Positions 1 through 8,910 of a stretch of DNA of 36,198 nucleotides are shown piece after piece. The notes below the pieces were generated by a model. The model made no database searches, was not told the origin of the DNA, and saw nothing but the letters and a program-made list of their open reading frames with translations. This DNA is from Clostridia bacterium (GTDB taxonomy: Bacteria > Bacillota > Clostridia > Oscillospirales > Acutalibacteraceae): NCBI GenBank assembly GCA_030523605.1, contig JAUNIE010000006.1, positions 1 through 36,198 of the forward strand. The letters run 5' to 3'. Made by a program: the position numbers and the translations under genes. Every line of letters starts with the position of its first letter. Within the stretch, counting starts at the first letter, position 1.

Positions 1-129
1 AATAAACCACTCATCATCACTATCTACATGCGAACTCGCCGAACTAAAAATTGGGTCCGATAAACAAATTACAAATGCCAGAAAGAAACTCAGTGCTTTT
101 TTTAAATTCTCAATTGTTAATCTTTTCAT
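1..129 (-). CDS. Secreted protein, N-terminal fragment (cut by the left edge)
   Basis: An ATG on the minus strand at 129 opens a frame that stays open for 43 codons to base 1, so only the N-terminus is in the window. It begins MKRLTIENLKK, followed by a hydrophobic stretch (ALSFFLAFVICL) and a small-residue region (SSASS), a typical Sec signal peptide with likely cleavage near the SxA sites. The cysteine lacks the A/G/S required just before it in a lipobox, so a lipoprotein is unlikely. A strong AAAGGAGG site lies about 6 bases upstream, and the start is only 15 bases beyond the ligA stop, so it is probably co-transcribed with ligA. The mature part is not visible and no function can be given. 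Confidence 0.72.
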   Translation of the reverse strand, partial: MKRLTIENLKKALSFFLAFVICLSDPIFSSASSHVDSDDEWFI

Positions 130-144
130 TTTTCCTCCTTTTTA

Positions 145-2139
145 TCATGTTGGCGCCAGCATATCCGCAAATTCCGATTCGGTTAATATTCTCACACCGA
201 GTTTTCTTGCCTTGTCGATTTTACTACCAGGCTCCTCCCCCGCCAAAACATACGACGTGTTTTTGGAAACGCTTGACGAAACTTTTCCGCCCATATTTTC
301 AATTAGCTGTGTAGCCTCTCCTCGGGTATAATTTTCCAAAGTTCCCGTGAGAACAAAAACTTTTGAACTGAAAATATCATTAATCGCCGTCGATATAAAT
401 TCCATATTTACTCCGTTTTCTCGGAGTTTTTCTACGAAATTCCTATTTTTCGGAACGCCAAAATAACTGATTATACTTTGCGCGGACGTCACGCCCACAC
501 CGGGCACGGCGCATATTTCTGCTTCTGTGGCTGCAATTAAATTATCAATATTTTTAAACTCTTTTGCAATCAGCTTGGCGGCCTTTTGCCCCACATGGCG
601 AATACCCAGCGCAAAAATAACTCTTTCCAAGCTCTGAGATTTTGATTTTTCAATTGCATTTATCAAATTTTCGGAAGATTTTTTGCCCATTCTTTCCATA
701 GCCTGAATTTTTTCCGCACCGAGTTCGTATAAATCCGCCGCCGAACTTATTAATCCGTCATTCACCATTTTTTCGACCAAAGTTTCACCAAGTCCGTCGA
801 TGTCCATTGCCCCACGAGAAACAAAGTGAATTATATTTCTTACGAGCTGTGCAGGGCAGTCACTATTTACGCACCTTACAGCAACTTCATCATCAATGTG
901 AACGACCCCGCAGCCACAAGAAGGACATTTTTTCGGATATTCAAAATCCTGCGAGTTTTCCGCATGGCTTGCTACTTTTACAACTTCGGGGATAATCTCT
1001 CCGGCCTTGCGAATAACGACCGTATCCCCGATTCTGATACCCTTTTCTTTTATAAAATCCTCATTATGGAGCACCACTCTGGAAACCTGCGACCCCGAAA
1101 TAAGCACCGGCTCCAGAATACCCGTAGGTGTAAGAACTCCTGTACGTCCAACGTTTATTTCTATATCCAAAACTTTAGTTTTCTTTTCCTCCGGAGGATA
1201 TTTAAATGCTTCTGCCCAGCGTGGGAACTTCGCCGTGCTGCCCAAAATTTTTCTTTGCTCAAAATCATCAATCTTAACAACTGCACCGTCAGTCTGAAAC
1301 GGCAATCCGAGTTTTATATCCCCGATTCGATTTATTTCATCAATAATTTCTTCTTGAGTTTCGCAAAGTTTATAGAAAGGCAGCACAGGGAATCCCAAGC
1401 TCTTTAAGAAATCCAGCGACTCTTTATGTGAACTTAGTTTCTTGCCTTTTATATCTTGGATATTAAACACAAATATTTGTAAATTTCTGGAAGCTGTGAT
1501 TTTTGCGTCCTTTTGCCTAAGAGAACCTGCTGCGGCATTTCTGGGGTTTTTGAAAGTTTTCAGACCCTCTTGCTCTTGTCTCTGAGTTAGCTCCAAAAAG
1601 CTCTCTTTTGACATATAAACTTCGCCGCGAACTTCCAAAAACTCAATATCTTCTGAAATTTTCTTCGGCAGTTCGGAAATAGTCAAAATGTTTTCGGTTA
1701 TATCTTCGCCGACAGTTCCATCTCCACGGGTCGATGCCCTGACAAGCACACCATTTTTGTACTCAACCGAAACCGAAAGTCCATCAATCTTAGGCTCAAT
1801 GACATATTTCGGATTTTGTACGGTCGTTCGTACTCTTTTATCGAACGCAACTATCTCGCCCAGTGAAAAAGAATCATGTAAGCTCTCCATTTTCACCTTA
1901 TGTTCTACCGGCGAAAACTTGACCGATGCCTTTCCGCCCACTACATTCGTAGGCGAACTCTCATTTACTAATTCAGGAAAATTCTTTTCAAGCTCCTCCA
2001 GCGCTTTAACGAGCATATCATACTCATAATCGTCAATTTCGGGGCTATCATCTTCGTAGTATTTTTTGTTGTGATATTCGATTTCTTTTCTATACTTTTC
2101 CGCCAAAAGCTTGGCCTCTTCCAACGTCAACTGCGCCAC
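145..2139 (-). CDS. ligA: NAD-dependent DNA ligase LigA
   Basis: Seals nicks in duplex DNA during replication and repair using NAD+. At 664 aa it is full length for the family. The N-terminal Ia domain is followed by the adenylation motif KIDG (Lys117 is the AMP-accepting lysine), the OB fold, a four-cysteine zinc site (Cys405, 408, 423, 428), helix-hairpin-helix repeats with GIRHVGQKAA and VPGVGVTSA, and a C-terminal BRCT domain from about residue 585. The start is GTG at 2139 with AAAGGAAG immediately upstream; no in-frame ATG fits better. It is the last intact gene of the nucleoside salvage block and begins 27 bases after the pdp stop, so it is likely co-transcribed. The link between a ligase and nucleoside salvage is positional only. 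Confidence 0.97.
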   Translation of the reverse strand: MAQLTLEEAKLLAEKYRKEIEYHNKKYYEDDSPEIDDYEYDMLVKALEELEKNFPELVNESSPTNVVGGKASVKFSPVEHKVKMESLHDSFSLGEIVAFDKRVRTTVQNPKYVIEPKIDGLSVSVEYKNGVLVRASTRGDGTVGEDITENILTISELPKKISEDIEFLEVRGEVYMSKESFLELTQRQEQEGLKTFKNPRNAAAGSLRQKDAKITASRNLQIFVFNIQDIKGKKLSSHKESLDFLKSLGFPVLPFYKLCETQEEIIDEINRIGDIKLGLPFQTDGAVVKIDDFEQRKILGSTAKFPRWAEAFKYPPEEKKTKVLDIEINVGRTGVLTPTGILEPVLISGSQVSRVVLHNEDFIKEKGIRIGDTVVIRKAGEIIPEVVKVASHAENSQDFEYPKKCPSCGCGVVHIDDEVAVRCVNSDCPAQLVRNIIHFVSRGAMDIDGLGETLVEKMVNDGLISSAADLYELGAEKIQAMERMGKKSSENLINAIEKSKSQSLERVIFALGIRHVGQKAAKLIAKEFKNIDNLIAATEAEICAVPGVGVTSAQSIISYFGVPKNRNFVEKLRENGVNMEFISTAINDIFSSKVFVLTGTLENYTRGEATQLIENMGGKVSSSVSKNTSYVLAGEEPGSKIDKARKLGVRILTESEFADMLAPT

Positions 2140-2166
2140 TACTTCCTTTATTTTGATTTTATTTGG

Positions 2167-3489
2167 TTAAAATTTTTCTATCCCCTCAGACGTGACCCTT
2201 GCTTTGATGAGCTTACCTATTTTTGGAATGTCTGCGGAAATGGAAACCGCCTCTTTAAAGATTTTCTCCGCATTTAAACATTTATATTCATCGGAAGAAT
2301 AGAACGTCGCCAACACATCACCGACACTGACTTTTTCACCAATTTTTTTGTGGAGTAAAATCCCTGCGCTATAATCAATGCTATCTTCTTTTTGCTCACG
2401 TCCCGCACCTAAAATCATTGAGGCTTTCCCCAGGTTTTCGGCGCCCATAGCATGAATATATCCACTATCCCACGCAAGCACATCATACCTTATTTTTGAT
2501 TCGCTGATATAATCATCTTTCTCAAAACTACTTATATCTCCGCCTTGTGCTTTTACCATTTCTTTGAATTTTTCAAAAGCGGTGCCATTACTTAAAGCAT
2601 TTTCTGCGAGTTTATAGCACGTTTCGTAAGTGCCTTTACCTGCCAAAAACAGCATATTCGCCGCTAAAACCAGCGAAACTTCTCGCAAATCTTTTGGACC
2701 TTTGCCCCTAAGTATCTCGCACGACTCACGCACTTCTAAAGCGTTCCCGATTGCTGCTCCCAGCGGTGAATTCATATCTGTAATCACAGCGGCTACTTTT
2801 CTGCCAAACCTCGACCCGATATTTACCATTATTTCAGAAAGTTCCATCGCATCTTCGGGCGTCTTCATAAAGGCGCCGTCGCCGACTTTCACATCAAGAA
2901 GAATACAATCTGCACCTGAAGCTATCTTCTTACTCATTATACTCGAGGCTATCAGCGGCTTACTTTCGACCGTTGCCGTAACATCTCTGAGTGCATATAT
3001 TTTCTTATCCGCAGGAACCAAATTACCGCTCTGACTTACAACGCTACACCCTACTTTTTTTACAATCTCAAAAAATTTTTCTTTATCGAGATTTGTTTTC
3101 ATACCCGGAATTGAAGCAAGTTTGTCTATCGTGCCACCAGTATGTCCAAGTCCTCTGCCCGACATCTTCGCAACTTTCACTCCGCACGCAGCAACAATCG
3201 GCGTCACTATCAACGTGGTTTTATCACCAACTCCGCCGGTACTATGCTTATCGACTTTTATACCTTCTACCTCGCTCAAATCCATTCTATCCCCTGAATC
3301 AAGCATACATTCCGTCAGAATTTCTATTTCGTCATCACTCATGCCGTTGAAATACACCGCCATCAAGAATGCCGACATTTGATAATCAGGTATTTCTCCG
3401 TCAACGTAACCTTTTATTAAAAAATTAATCTCATCTTTACTAAGCTCAAGTTTATCACGCTTTTTCTCGATTATATCATATACTCTCAT
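2167..3489 (-). CDS. pdp: Pyrimidine-nucleoside phosphorylase
   Basis: Cleaves uridine, thymidine or deoxyuridine with phosphate to the free base and (deoxy)ribose-1-phosphate. The family signature is clear: SGRGLGHTGGTIDKLAS for the phosphate and substrate loop, preceded by KHSTGGVGDKTTL. The ATG at 3489 gives MRVYDIIEKKRDKLEL, matching the usual Pdp/DeoA N-terminus, and a 440-residue protein, close to the family's 433-440. A longer reading from 3534 would add 15 unlike residues and overlap deoC by 17 bases, so it was not used. GGGAG lies about 11 bases upstream, a rather long spacing, so an in-frame GTG at 3507 is a weak alternative. It follows deoC directly: its product is isomerised by DeoB and cleaved by DeoC. 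Choosing Pdp over thymidine-specific DeoA rests on length and phylum. Confidence 0.95.
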   Translation of the reverse strand: MRVYDIIEKKRDKLELSKDEINFLIKGYVDGEIPDYQMSAFLMAVYFNGMSDDEIEILTECMLDSGDRMDLSEVEGIKVDKHSTGGVGDKTTLIVTPIVAACGVKVAKMSGRGLGHTGGTIDKLASIPGMKTNLDKEKFFEIVKKVGCSVVSQSGNLVPADKKIYALRDVTATVESKPLIASSIMSKKIASGADCILLDVKVGDGAFMKTPEDAMELSEIMVNIGSRFGRKVAAVITDMNSPLGAAIGNALEVRESCEILRGKGPKDLREVSLVLAANMLFLAGKGTYETCYKLAENALSNGTAFEKFKEMVKAQGGDISSFEKDDYISESKIRYDVLAWDSGYIHAMGAENLGKASMILGAGREQKEDSIDYSAGILLHKKIGEKVSVGDVLATFYSSDEYKCLNAEKIFKEAVSISADIPKIGKLIKARVTSEGIEKF

Positions 3490-3517
3490 TAATCTATCTA
3501 CTCCCACTGCCCAAGTT

Positions 3518-4168
3518 CTACATGTTTTTGACAATTTTTACTATCCTACTTGTACCCAAACGAGACGCTCCCAGGTTTATAAATTTCTCGGCATCTTCGA
3601 GCGTTTTTATGCCTCCCGCCGCTTTTATTTTAACATTTGGCGAAACATATTTCTTGAAAAGCTTTATATCATCAAAAGTCGCGCCCGATGCCGCAAAACC
3701 TGTTGAAGTCTTTATGAAATCCGCTCCCGAATTCGAAACTATCTCACACATTTTTATCTTTTCTTCTTCCGTTAACAGGCACGTTTCTATAATCACTTTA
3801 AGAATTTTTTCGCCGCACAACTCTTTAATTCCCGAAATCTCTTTCAAAACATAATCATATTTTCTATCCTTAAGCGCGCCGATATTAATAACCATATCAA
3901 TCTCATCAGCACCGCTATTCAAAGCCGATTTTGTCTCAAATTTTTTCGTTTCCGTATCATTATATCCGTTCGGGAAACCTATAACAGTGCAGATTTTAAG
4001 CCTGCTCCCCACATGATTTTTTGCGCTCGATACGTAGCACGGCGGTATACAGACCGAAGCCACCGAGTACTCTATACCATCATCGCAAATTGCTTTGATA
4101 TCATCAAAAGTCGCAGTTTGACTAAGTAATGTGTGGTCAACCTTGGACAAAATTTCTTGTAAATTCAT
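3518..4168 (-). CDS. deoC: Deoxyribose-phosphate aldolase
   Basis: Class I aldolase that splits 2-deoxyribose-5-phosphate into acetaldehyde and glyceraldehyde-3-phosphate, the last step of deoxynucleoside catabolism. The N-terminus MNLQEILSKVDHTLL holds the conserved DHTLL, the Schiff-base lysine is in FIKTSTGF, and the second active-site lysine is in VKIKAAGGIKT. The reading frame is open back to a TTG at 4198, but the ATG at 4168 has AGAAAGG nine bases upstream and gives a 216-residue protein of normal size, so that start was chosen. It lies between the importer permease genes and pdp with short gaps, consistent with one transcript for uptake and breakdown of deoxynucleosides. Confidence 0.96.
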   Translation of the reverse strand: MNLQEILSKVDHTLLSQTATFDDIKAICDDGIEYSVASVCIPPCYVSSAKNHVGSRLKICTVIGFPNGYNDTETKKFETKSALNSGADEIDMVINIGALKDRKYDYVLKEISGIKELCGEKILKVIIETCLLTEEEKIKMCEIVSNSGADFIKTSTGFAASGATFDDIKLFKKYVSPNVKIKAAGGIKTLEDAEKFINLGASRLGTSRIVKIVKNM

Positions 4169-4209
4169 ATTGCAAAACCTTTCTATGTTAAAGCTCAAAA
4201 AAGTGCCAT

Positions 4210-5133
4210 TTATCTGGCACCTTTCTCATACGGCACACCCGATGCTCTTGGAGCTGACGAGCGTCCGACAAAAATTATTAGTATGAGTATTGTCAAAACG
4301 TACGGTATCATCGCCAAAATCGTTGACGGGACGTGTATTACTCCGCCGTCAAGCATGATGACCAGCGTCTGAGAAAATCCAAACAGCAAGCACGCAGCAT
4401 ACGCTCCCCACGGTTTCCATTTTCCAAATATTACCGCCGCTAAAGCTATAAATCCTTGCCCGCTTATCGCTATTGGAGTAAAATTCGACATAATCGCCAG
4501 AGTAACCGTGCCTCCGCCGATTCCTGCCAGAATTCCGGACATAATCACGCATGCATATCTTGAACGATACACAGGCACACCGAGAGTATCAACGGCTGCG
4601 GGATGTTCGCCGAGTGCACGTATGCGAAGTCCCCATTTGGTCTTATAAAGCACAAACCACGTTATGACCACAGCCGCAAGTGCCAAAACAACACTAACAT
4701 CTATATTAAAGTTGGCAAAAGGGGTGCCTTTTAAGTAAGAAAAGCTCACAAGTTTTGGAAGTTTTTCAGGCACAGGATATGTAATTGATGCGCCGTCGAA
4801 AAAGTATCTGCACAGAAACATCGCAAGTCCCGGGCCTATGAGGTTTATCGCTATGCCTGAAACCGTTTGGTCAGCTCTGAAACTTATTGATGCAATTGCG
4901 TGCAGAAGTGCAAGCGCACCGCCCGCAAGCCCTGCGCAAAGAAGTCCAAGCCATGCACTATGGCTAAAATACCCCACAACGGCACCCGTAAGAGCACCTA
5001 TGCTCATCATGCCCTCAATGCCTATATTTACAACGCCCGAACGTTCGGAAATTACTCCGCCGATCGCCGCCAATGTAAGTGGTGCAGAGTACATGAGCGT
5101 GATTGAAAGAGCGATTAACAAACTACTTAGCAT
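4210..5133 (-). CDS. Nucleoside ABC importer permease, NupQ/YufQ type
   Basis: Second membrane subunit of a BMP-type nucleoside importer. The 307-residue protein is almost wholly hydrophobic with about eight to ten predicted membrane segments. It carries the branched-chain/BPD permease-2 hallmark near the start (APLTLAAIGGVISERSGVVN, then IGIEGMM) and the coupling-region motif WGLRIRALGEHPAAVDTLGV that contacts the ATPase. Its start overlaps the end of the preceding permease gene by 11 bases, indicating translational coupling and assembly of the two as a heterodimer. Family members include Bacillus NupQ and streptococcal nucleoside permeases; the substrate is inferred from the salvage genes on both sides. 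Confidence 0.92.
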   Translation of the reverse strand: MLSSLLIALSITLMYSAPLTLAAIGGVISERSGVVNIGIEGMMSIGALTGAVVGYFSHSAWLGLLCAGLAGGALALLHAIASISFRADQTVSGIAINLIGPGLAMFLCRYFFDGASITYPVPEKLPKLVSFSYLKGTPFANFNIDVSVVLALAAVVITWFVLYKTKWGLRIRALGEHPAAVDTLGVPVYRSRYACVIMSGILAGIGGGTVTLAIMSNFTPIAISGQGFIALAAVIFGKWKPWGAYAACLLFGFSQTLVIMLDGGVIHVPSTILAMIPYVLTILILIIFVGRSSAPRASGVPYEKGAR

Positions 5134-6256
5134 TTTCCCTCTCCTCCTTTTGCAGATATCTATTTACCCAAACAGGGATAATTCGTACAAGTGCCACGAA
5201 AAATACGATTGTACCTATCATTATATTTACTATATCTGACGGCGTGCCGATTTTCGACTGCAGCGTTTGGCCGGCATATATTAGTGCGCTGAACATAAGC
5301 CCCGCAAATATACACCCTATGGGCGACGCCCCTGCTATAAGCGCTACTGAGAGTCCATTAAATCCATAATTTTCAAATACCGACAACACATGCAAAACCG
5401 GCGTCGAACTGCCAGTAATTGAAAGAACGCCCGCAAGCCCCGAAAGCGCTCCTGAAATCAGCATTGTATGAAAAATATTTTTTGTAACGTCTATACCTGC
5501 ATTTCTGGCTGCATCGGCGTTCAACCCCGACGCTCTAAATTCATAACCTTTTTTGGTTTTATAGATTATCATCCAAACGAGTACTGCCATTGCTACGGCT
5601 ATCAAAAAGTTTAAATTAAAATCTGTTTTGAGTATTATATCATTCAAAATCGGATGTGCTTGGAGATATTCCCGCCCTTCATGAGAAAACTTCCAATCGT
5701 AGAAAAGAAGCGTTTGCCCCGAATGATTTATCGGGAATGTTCCGTCACTATCGGGCTTATGGAACATTTCTGAGTTTGCCACGAAATTACACATATAAAG
5801 AGCAATCCAGTTAAGCATTATGCTCGTGATTACCTCGTGAATACCACATTTTGCCTTTAGCCAGCCGACTATTCCTCCCATAAGCGCTCCCGCTAAAATT
5901 CCTGCGCAAATTATCATCGGAATCTGAATAAACGGAGGAAAATTGCATTTTATACCTAAAACCGCCGCAACTATTGTCGACGCTATAAACTGCCCTTCCG
6001 CACCCATATTAAAGAGCCCCGATTTGAACGCAAGCGTTACGCTAAGTCCCGTTAAAATTATCGGCGTACTTTTGATTATAACGTTTACTATGAATTTCGC
6101 CCGTGAAAATACAGCATTAAACATAACAGCCATGGAAAGTGTAGGGCTATATCCCATTATCAGTAGTATGGCACACGCAACTATGAATCCTAAAAACACA
6201 GCAATACACGTACACATAAAATTAGTTTTCAAAAACTTGGCTATGTTTTTAGTCAT
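5123..6256 (-). CDS. Nucleoside ABC importer permease, NupP/YufP type
   Basis: First membrane subunit of the importer, 377 aa. It has a long N-terminal membrane segment, then the permease core with SGLFNMGAEGQ, a periplasm/outside-facing loop of about 60 residues containing the ESTEP-like region around the HSGQTLLFYDW stretch, and the ATPase-contacting motif GYEFRASGLNADAARNAGID. This is the longer of the two permeases, as expected for YufP-type subunits. It overlaps the ATPase gene by 8 bases and the next permease by 11, so the three are translationally coupled. Substrate assignment to nucleosides is by family and by neighbours deoD, deoC and pdp. Confidence 0.92.
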   Translation of the reverse strand: MTKNIAKFLKTNFMCTCIAVFLGFIVACAILLIMGYSPTLSMAVMFNAVFSRAKFIVNVIIKSTPIILTGLSVTLAFKSGLFNMGAEGQFIASTIVAAVLGIKCNFPPFIQIPMIICAGILAGALMGGIVGWLKAKCGIHEVITSIMLNWIALYMCNFVANSEMFHKPDSDGTFPINHSGQTLLFYDWKFSHEGREYLQAHPILNDIILKTDFNLNFLIAVAMAVLVWMIIYKTKKGYEFRASGLNADAARNAGIDVTKNIFHTMLISGALSGLAGVLSITGSSTPVLHVLSVFENYGFNGLSVALIAGASPIGCIFAGLMFSALIYAGQTLQSKIGTPSDIVNIMIGTIVFFVALVRIIPVWVNRYLQKEERENAK

Positions 6257-7784
6257 TCTCCTTACCTCCTGCCATCAAAAGTCCTACCTTCTGTTCATCT
6301 GCTTCTTTTTGATCGAACTCGCCGACTATTTCGCCGCCGTATATGACCGCTATTTTATCCGAAAGATTCAAAATCTCATCAAGCTCCAACGAAATAAGCA
6401 AAACAGCCTTCCCTTGGTCCCTCAGATTGACCAGCATTCTATGAACAAACTCAATCGCCCCGACGTCAAGCCCTCTCGTAGGCTGCACAGCTATAAGCAA
6501 ATCGGGATTATTGGCTATCTCACGCCCTATGACGAGTTTTTGTTGATTTCCGCCCGAAAGATTTCTTATCTTTTGATGTCTACAATTTGTAGGGCGAACA
6601 TCGTAAGTTTCTATTATCTCTTTTGTGAATTTATCACGTTCTTCGTGGTTTAAAAATCCATTCACGCTAAACGGTTTCTCACGGTATTTCTCCATAATTG
6701 CGTTATCCGCCACAGACATATCCAAAATGCAGCCGTACTTGTGTCTATCGGCATGAATGAAGGAAATTTTATTATCGAGAACATTTCTTGTGTCCGTGTT
6801 TTGAATTTCTTTGCCGTGCATGAGTATTTTGCCGGTATCTGCATGTCTGCGACCTAAAACACACTGCAAGAGTTCTGTCTGACCATTACCTTCAATGCCC
6901 GCCAGACCATATATTTCGCCGCCCCGAATCTTCATGGAAAGATTTTTGACGGTTTCTATGCCACGTTCACATCTGACGCTAAGATTTTTAATCTCAAAAA
7001 TTGTTTCGCCAGGTGTCATATCATCTTTATCAACGAAGAGTTTTATCTGCCTACCGACCATTTTTTCTGCTAAACTTTGCTCAGTTTCGCCGGCAACGCT
7101 TACCCTGTCTATCAACTGCCCCTTACGAATAATTGTGCATGTTTCGGCGGATTTTTTTATTTCTTTGAGCTTATGAGTGATAATTATTATCGTCTTTCCG
7201 TCTTTTTTGAGGTTTTGCATGGTTTCGAGAAGTTCATCAACTTCCATCGGTGTAAGTACCGCTGTAGGCTCGTCTAAAATCAGTACTTCAGCGCCACGAT
7301 AAAGCGCCTTTAAAATTTCAACTTTCTGCTGCATGCCGACTGAAAGATTTTTGATTTTTTCTTTTAAATCGACTCGCATACCATATTTTTTAATTATCTC
7401 TATAACTTTTTTCTTGGCTTTGCGCATATTGAGAACGCCAAAGAAATTCGTTGTTTCATTGCCCAAAACTATATTTTGCAAAACAGTAAACTTATCCACA
7501 AGCATAAAATGCTGGTGAACCATGCCTATGCCCTGCGCAATTGCTGCACTTGGCTTTCCTATGTATGTTTCCTGGCCGTTTATATAAATTTTTCCGTAAT
7601 CCGCATTATACATACCATATAGGATATTCATGAGCGTGCTTTTCCCTGCCCCGTTTTCTCCCAATATGGCATGTATTTCACCCTTTTTTATATCTAGGTC
7701 AACGCCACTCAGAACTCTATGAGGTCCAAAATATTTGGTTATCCCATGCATTTGTACCGCATATTCTTTGCTTACATCGTGCAT
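6249..7784 (-). CDS. Nucleoside ABC importer ATPase, NupO/YufO type (two ATP-binding cassettes)
   Basis: Tandem-cassette ATPase that powers the importer. Cassette 1 is complete: Walker A GENGAGKST (42-50), signature LSVGMQQK (147-154) and Walker B VLILDEPT (167-174), with ITHK as the switch histidine. Cassette 2 has the divergent Walker A GLAGIEGNGQTELL and signature LSGGNQQK, and its Walker B region reads LLIAVQPTRGLD, lacking the usual DE. This asymmetry is normal for sugar/nucleoside double-cassette ATPases, where one site is weakened. Length (511 aa) is typical. GGAGG lies about 8 bases before the ATG. It overlaps the first permease gene and follows the binding-protein gene by 16 bases. 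Confidence 0.95.
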   Translation of the reverse strand: MHDVSKEYAVQMHGITKYFGPHRVLSGVDLDIKKGEIHAILGENGAGKSTLMNILYGMYNADYGKIYINGQETYIGKPSAAIAQGIGMVHQHFMLVDKFTVLQNIVLGNETTNFFGVLNMRKAKKKVIEIIKKYGMRVDLKEKIKNLSVGMQQKVEILKALYRGAEVLILDEPTAVLTPMEVDELLETMQNLKKDGKTIIIITHKLKEIKKSAETCTIIRKGQLIDRVSVAGETEQSLAEKMVGRQIKLFVDKDDMTPGETIFEIKNLSVRCERGIETVKNLSMKIRGGEIYGLAGIEGNGQTELLQCVLGRRHADTGKILMHGKEIQNTDTRNVLDNKISFIHADRHKYGCILDMSVADNAIMEKYREKPFSVNGFLNHEERDKFTKEIIETYDVRPTNCRHQKIRNLSGGNQQKLVIGREIANNPDLLIAVQPTRGLDVGAIEFVHRMLVNLRDQGKAVLLISLELDEILNLSDKIAVIYGGEIVGEFDQKEADEQKVGLLMAGGKEND

Positions 7785-7800
7785 AATTTTTCCTCCCTAC

Positions 7801-8862
7801 TTAAGCCAAACGCTTTATAAAATCTTCGTATTTTTCGGAAGTGCCGGGGGGTAATATCTCATCTTTGCAAATTTTATCTTTTATTTTTTCCACTTTTTTC
7901 ATGATATTTTCTGGAATATTCGGGTTCTCATCAGGAATACCGACGCAGCCTTCCTTTATTCCGTAAGAGAACGACTGGCCACCCAAATCCTCGCCATCCA
8001 TAACTCTGGTCGAAACTATATTTATAGCCTTTCCGACGTCCTTTATCGCTGAAGTAAGAACATTCTTCGGCGCAAGTTTGCTTTGATCCATATCCGCACC
8101 GATTGCATATTTACCGGTTTCTTTTGCGGCCTCTATAATTCCCGTACCGCCGCCGCCCGCAGCGTGGAATATGATGTCACAATCATCAAACATTTTTATG
8201 GCTATTGCTTTACACTTTGCAGCGTCCGTAAAGGTTTCCGCATACTGAACCTTAACATTTATATTTTTGCCGAGCTGTTTTGCCCCATACGCAACGCCTG
8301 CACGGTAACCATACTCAAACTGATCGATTACCATGCCTTTTATTCCGCCTACAAATCCTACGGTATTCGTTTTTGTCATCAGTGCAGCTATATATCCCAC
8401 CAAAAATGAAGATTCTTCTGCTCTGAACACAACTCCCGTCACATTATCGAGCGTATTTTCGCCGAATGAATAATCTGCTATTGCATACTTGATTTCAGGA
8501 TTGATTTTTGCGGCGTGCTCAATCACATCTGCAAGTTTGTATCCTATTCCCCAAACAAGGTCTGCTTTTTCGTCAGCAAATTTATCAATGTTTATAAAGA
8601 AATCCGAGGCCTGAGGGCACTCTATATACTTAACTTTTGCACCTGTATTTGCGCTGAGCTCTTTCATACCTTTCCATGCCGATTCCTGGAATGATTGGTC
8701 ATTTATTCCGCCGCCGTCGGTTATCATACCGGTGAAAAACTGTCCATCATCTTCAAGGTCGGCAGAAGCGTAGTTGTATGTCTTGACGCCCATATAACCC
8801 AGCAACCCCAAACACAAACCAACTATTATAAAAAATGATAATTTCGAAATTATTTTCCTCAT
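7801..8862 (-). CDS. BMP-family nucleoside-binding protein of the ABC importer (NupN/TmpC type)
   Basis: Extracytoplasmic substrate-binding component, related to Bacillus NupN, Treponema TmpC/PnrA and other BMP proteins. The family start of the mature fold is clear at DGGGINDQSFQESAWKG (about residues 49-65), followed by IAALMTKTNTVGFVGG and AAGGGGTGIIEAAKE, which form parts of the nucleoside pocket. The ATG at 8862 has GGAGG six bases upstream; a TTG at 8874 would overlap that site and was rejected. Oddly, the N-terminal hydrophobic segment (FFIIVGLCLGLLGYMGV) has no proper lipobox because the cysteine is preceded by Leu, while these proteins are usually lipoproteins. It may stay membrane-anchored by the uncleaved segment or be cut near YASA. 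It is the first importer gene, 48 bases after deoD. Confidence 0.93.
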   Translation of the reverse strand: MRKIISKLSFFIIVGLCLGLLGYMGVKTYNYASADLEDDGQFFTGMITDGGGINDQSFQESAWKGMKELSANTGAKVKYIECPQASDFFINIDKFADEKADLVWGIGYKLADVIEHAAKINPEIKYAIADYSFGENTLDNVTGVVFRAEESSFLVGYIAALMTKTNTVGFVGGIKGMVIDQFEYGYRAGVAYGAKQLGKNINVKVQYAETFTDAAKCKAIAIKMFDDCDIIFHAAGGGGTGIIEAAKETGKYAIGADMDQSKLAPKNVLTSAIKDVGKAINIVSTRVMDGEDLGGQSFSYGIKEGCVGIPDENPNIPENIMKKVEKIKDKICKDEILPPGTSEKYEDFIKRLA

Positions 8863-8910
8863 AATTTCCTCCAAAAATTATTTGATGCAAAAGCTACTCT
8901 TTACTTCGTT

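Noticed and set aside
826..1407. Long plus-strand open frame inside ligA
   Set aside because: It is the antisense shadow of ligA, with no ribosome site and no recognisable protein features; the minus strand frame carries all ligase motifs.
3490..3534. Longer start for Pdp
   Set aside because: Adds 15 residues unlike the family and overlaps deoC; the ATG at 3489 gives the conserved N-terminus.
5943..6653. 236-codon plus-strand open frame across the importer genes
   Set aside because: Antisense to a permease and the ATPase, which have intact motifs; no start signal and no family features.
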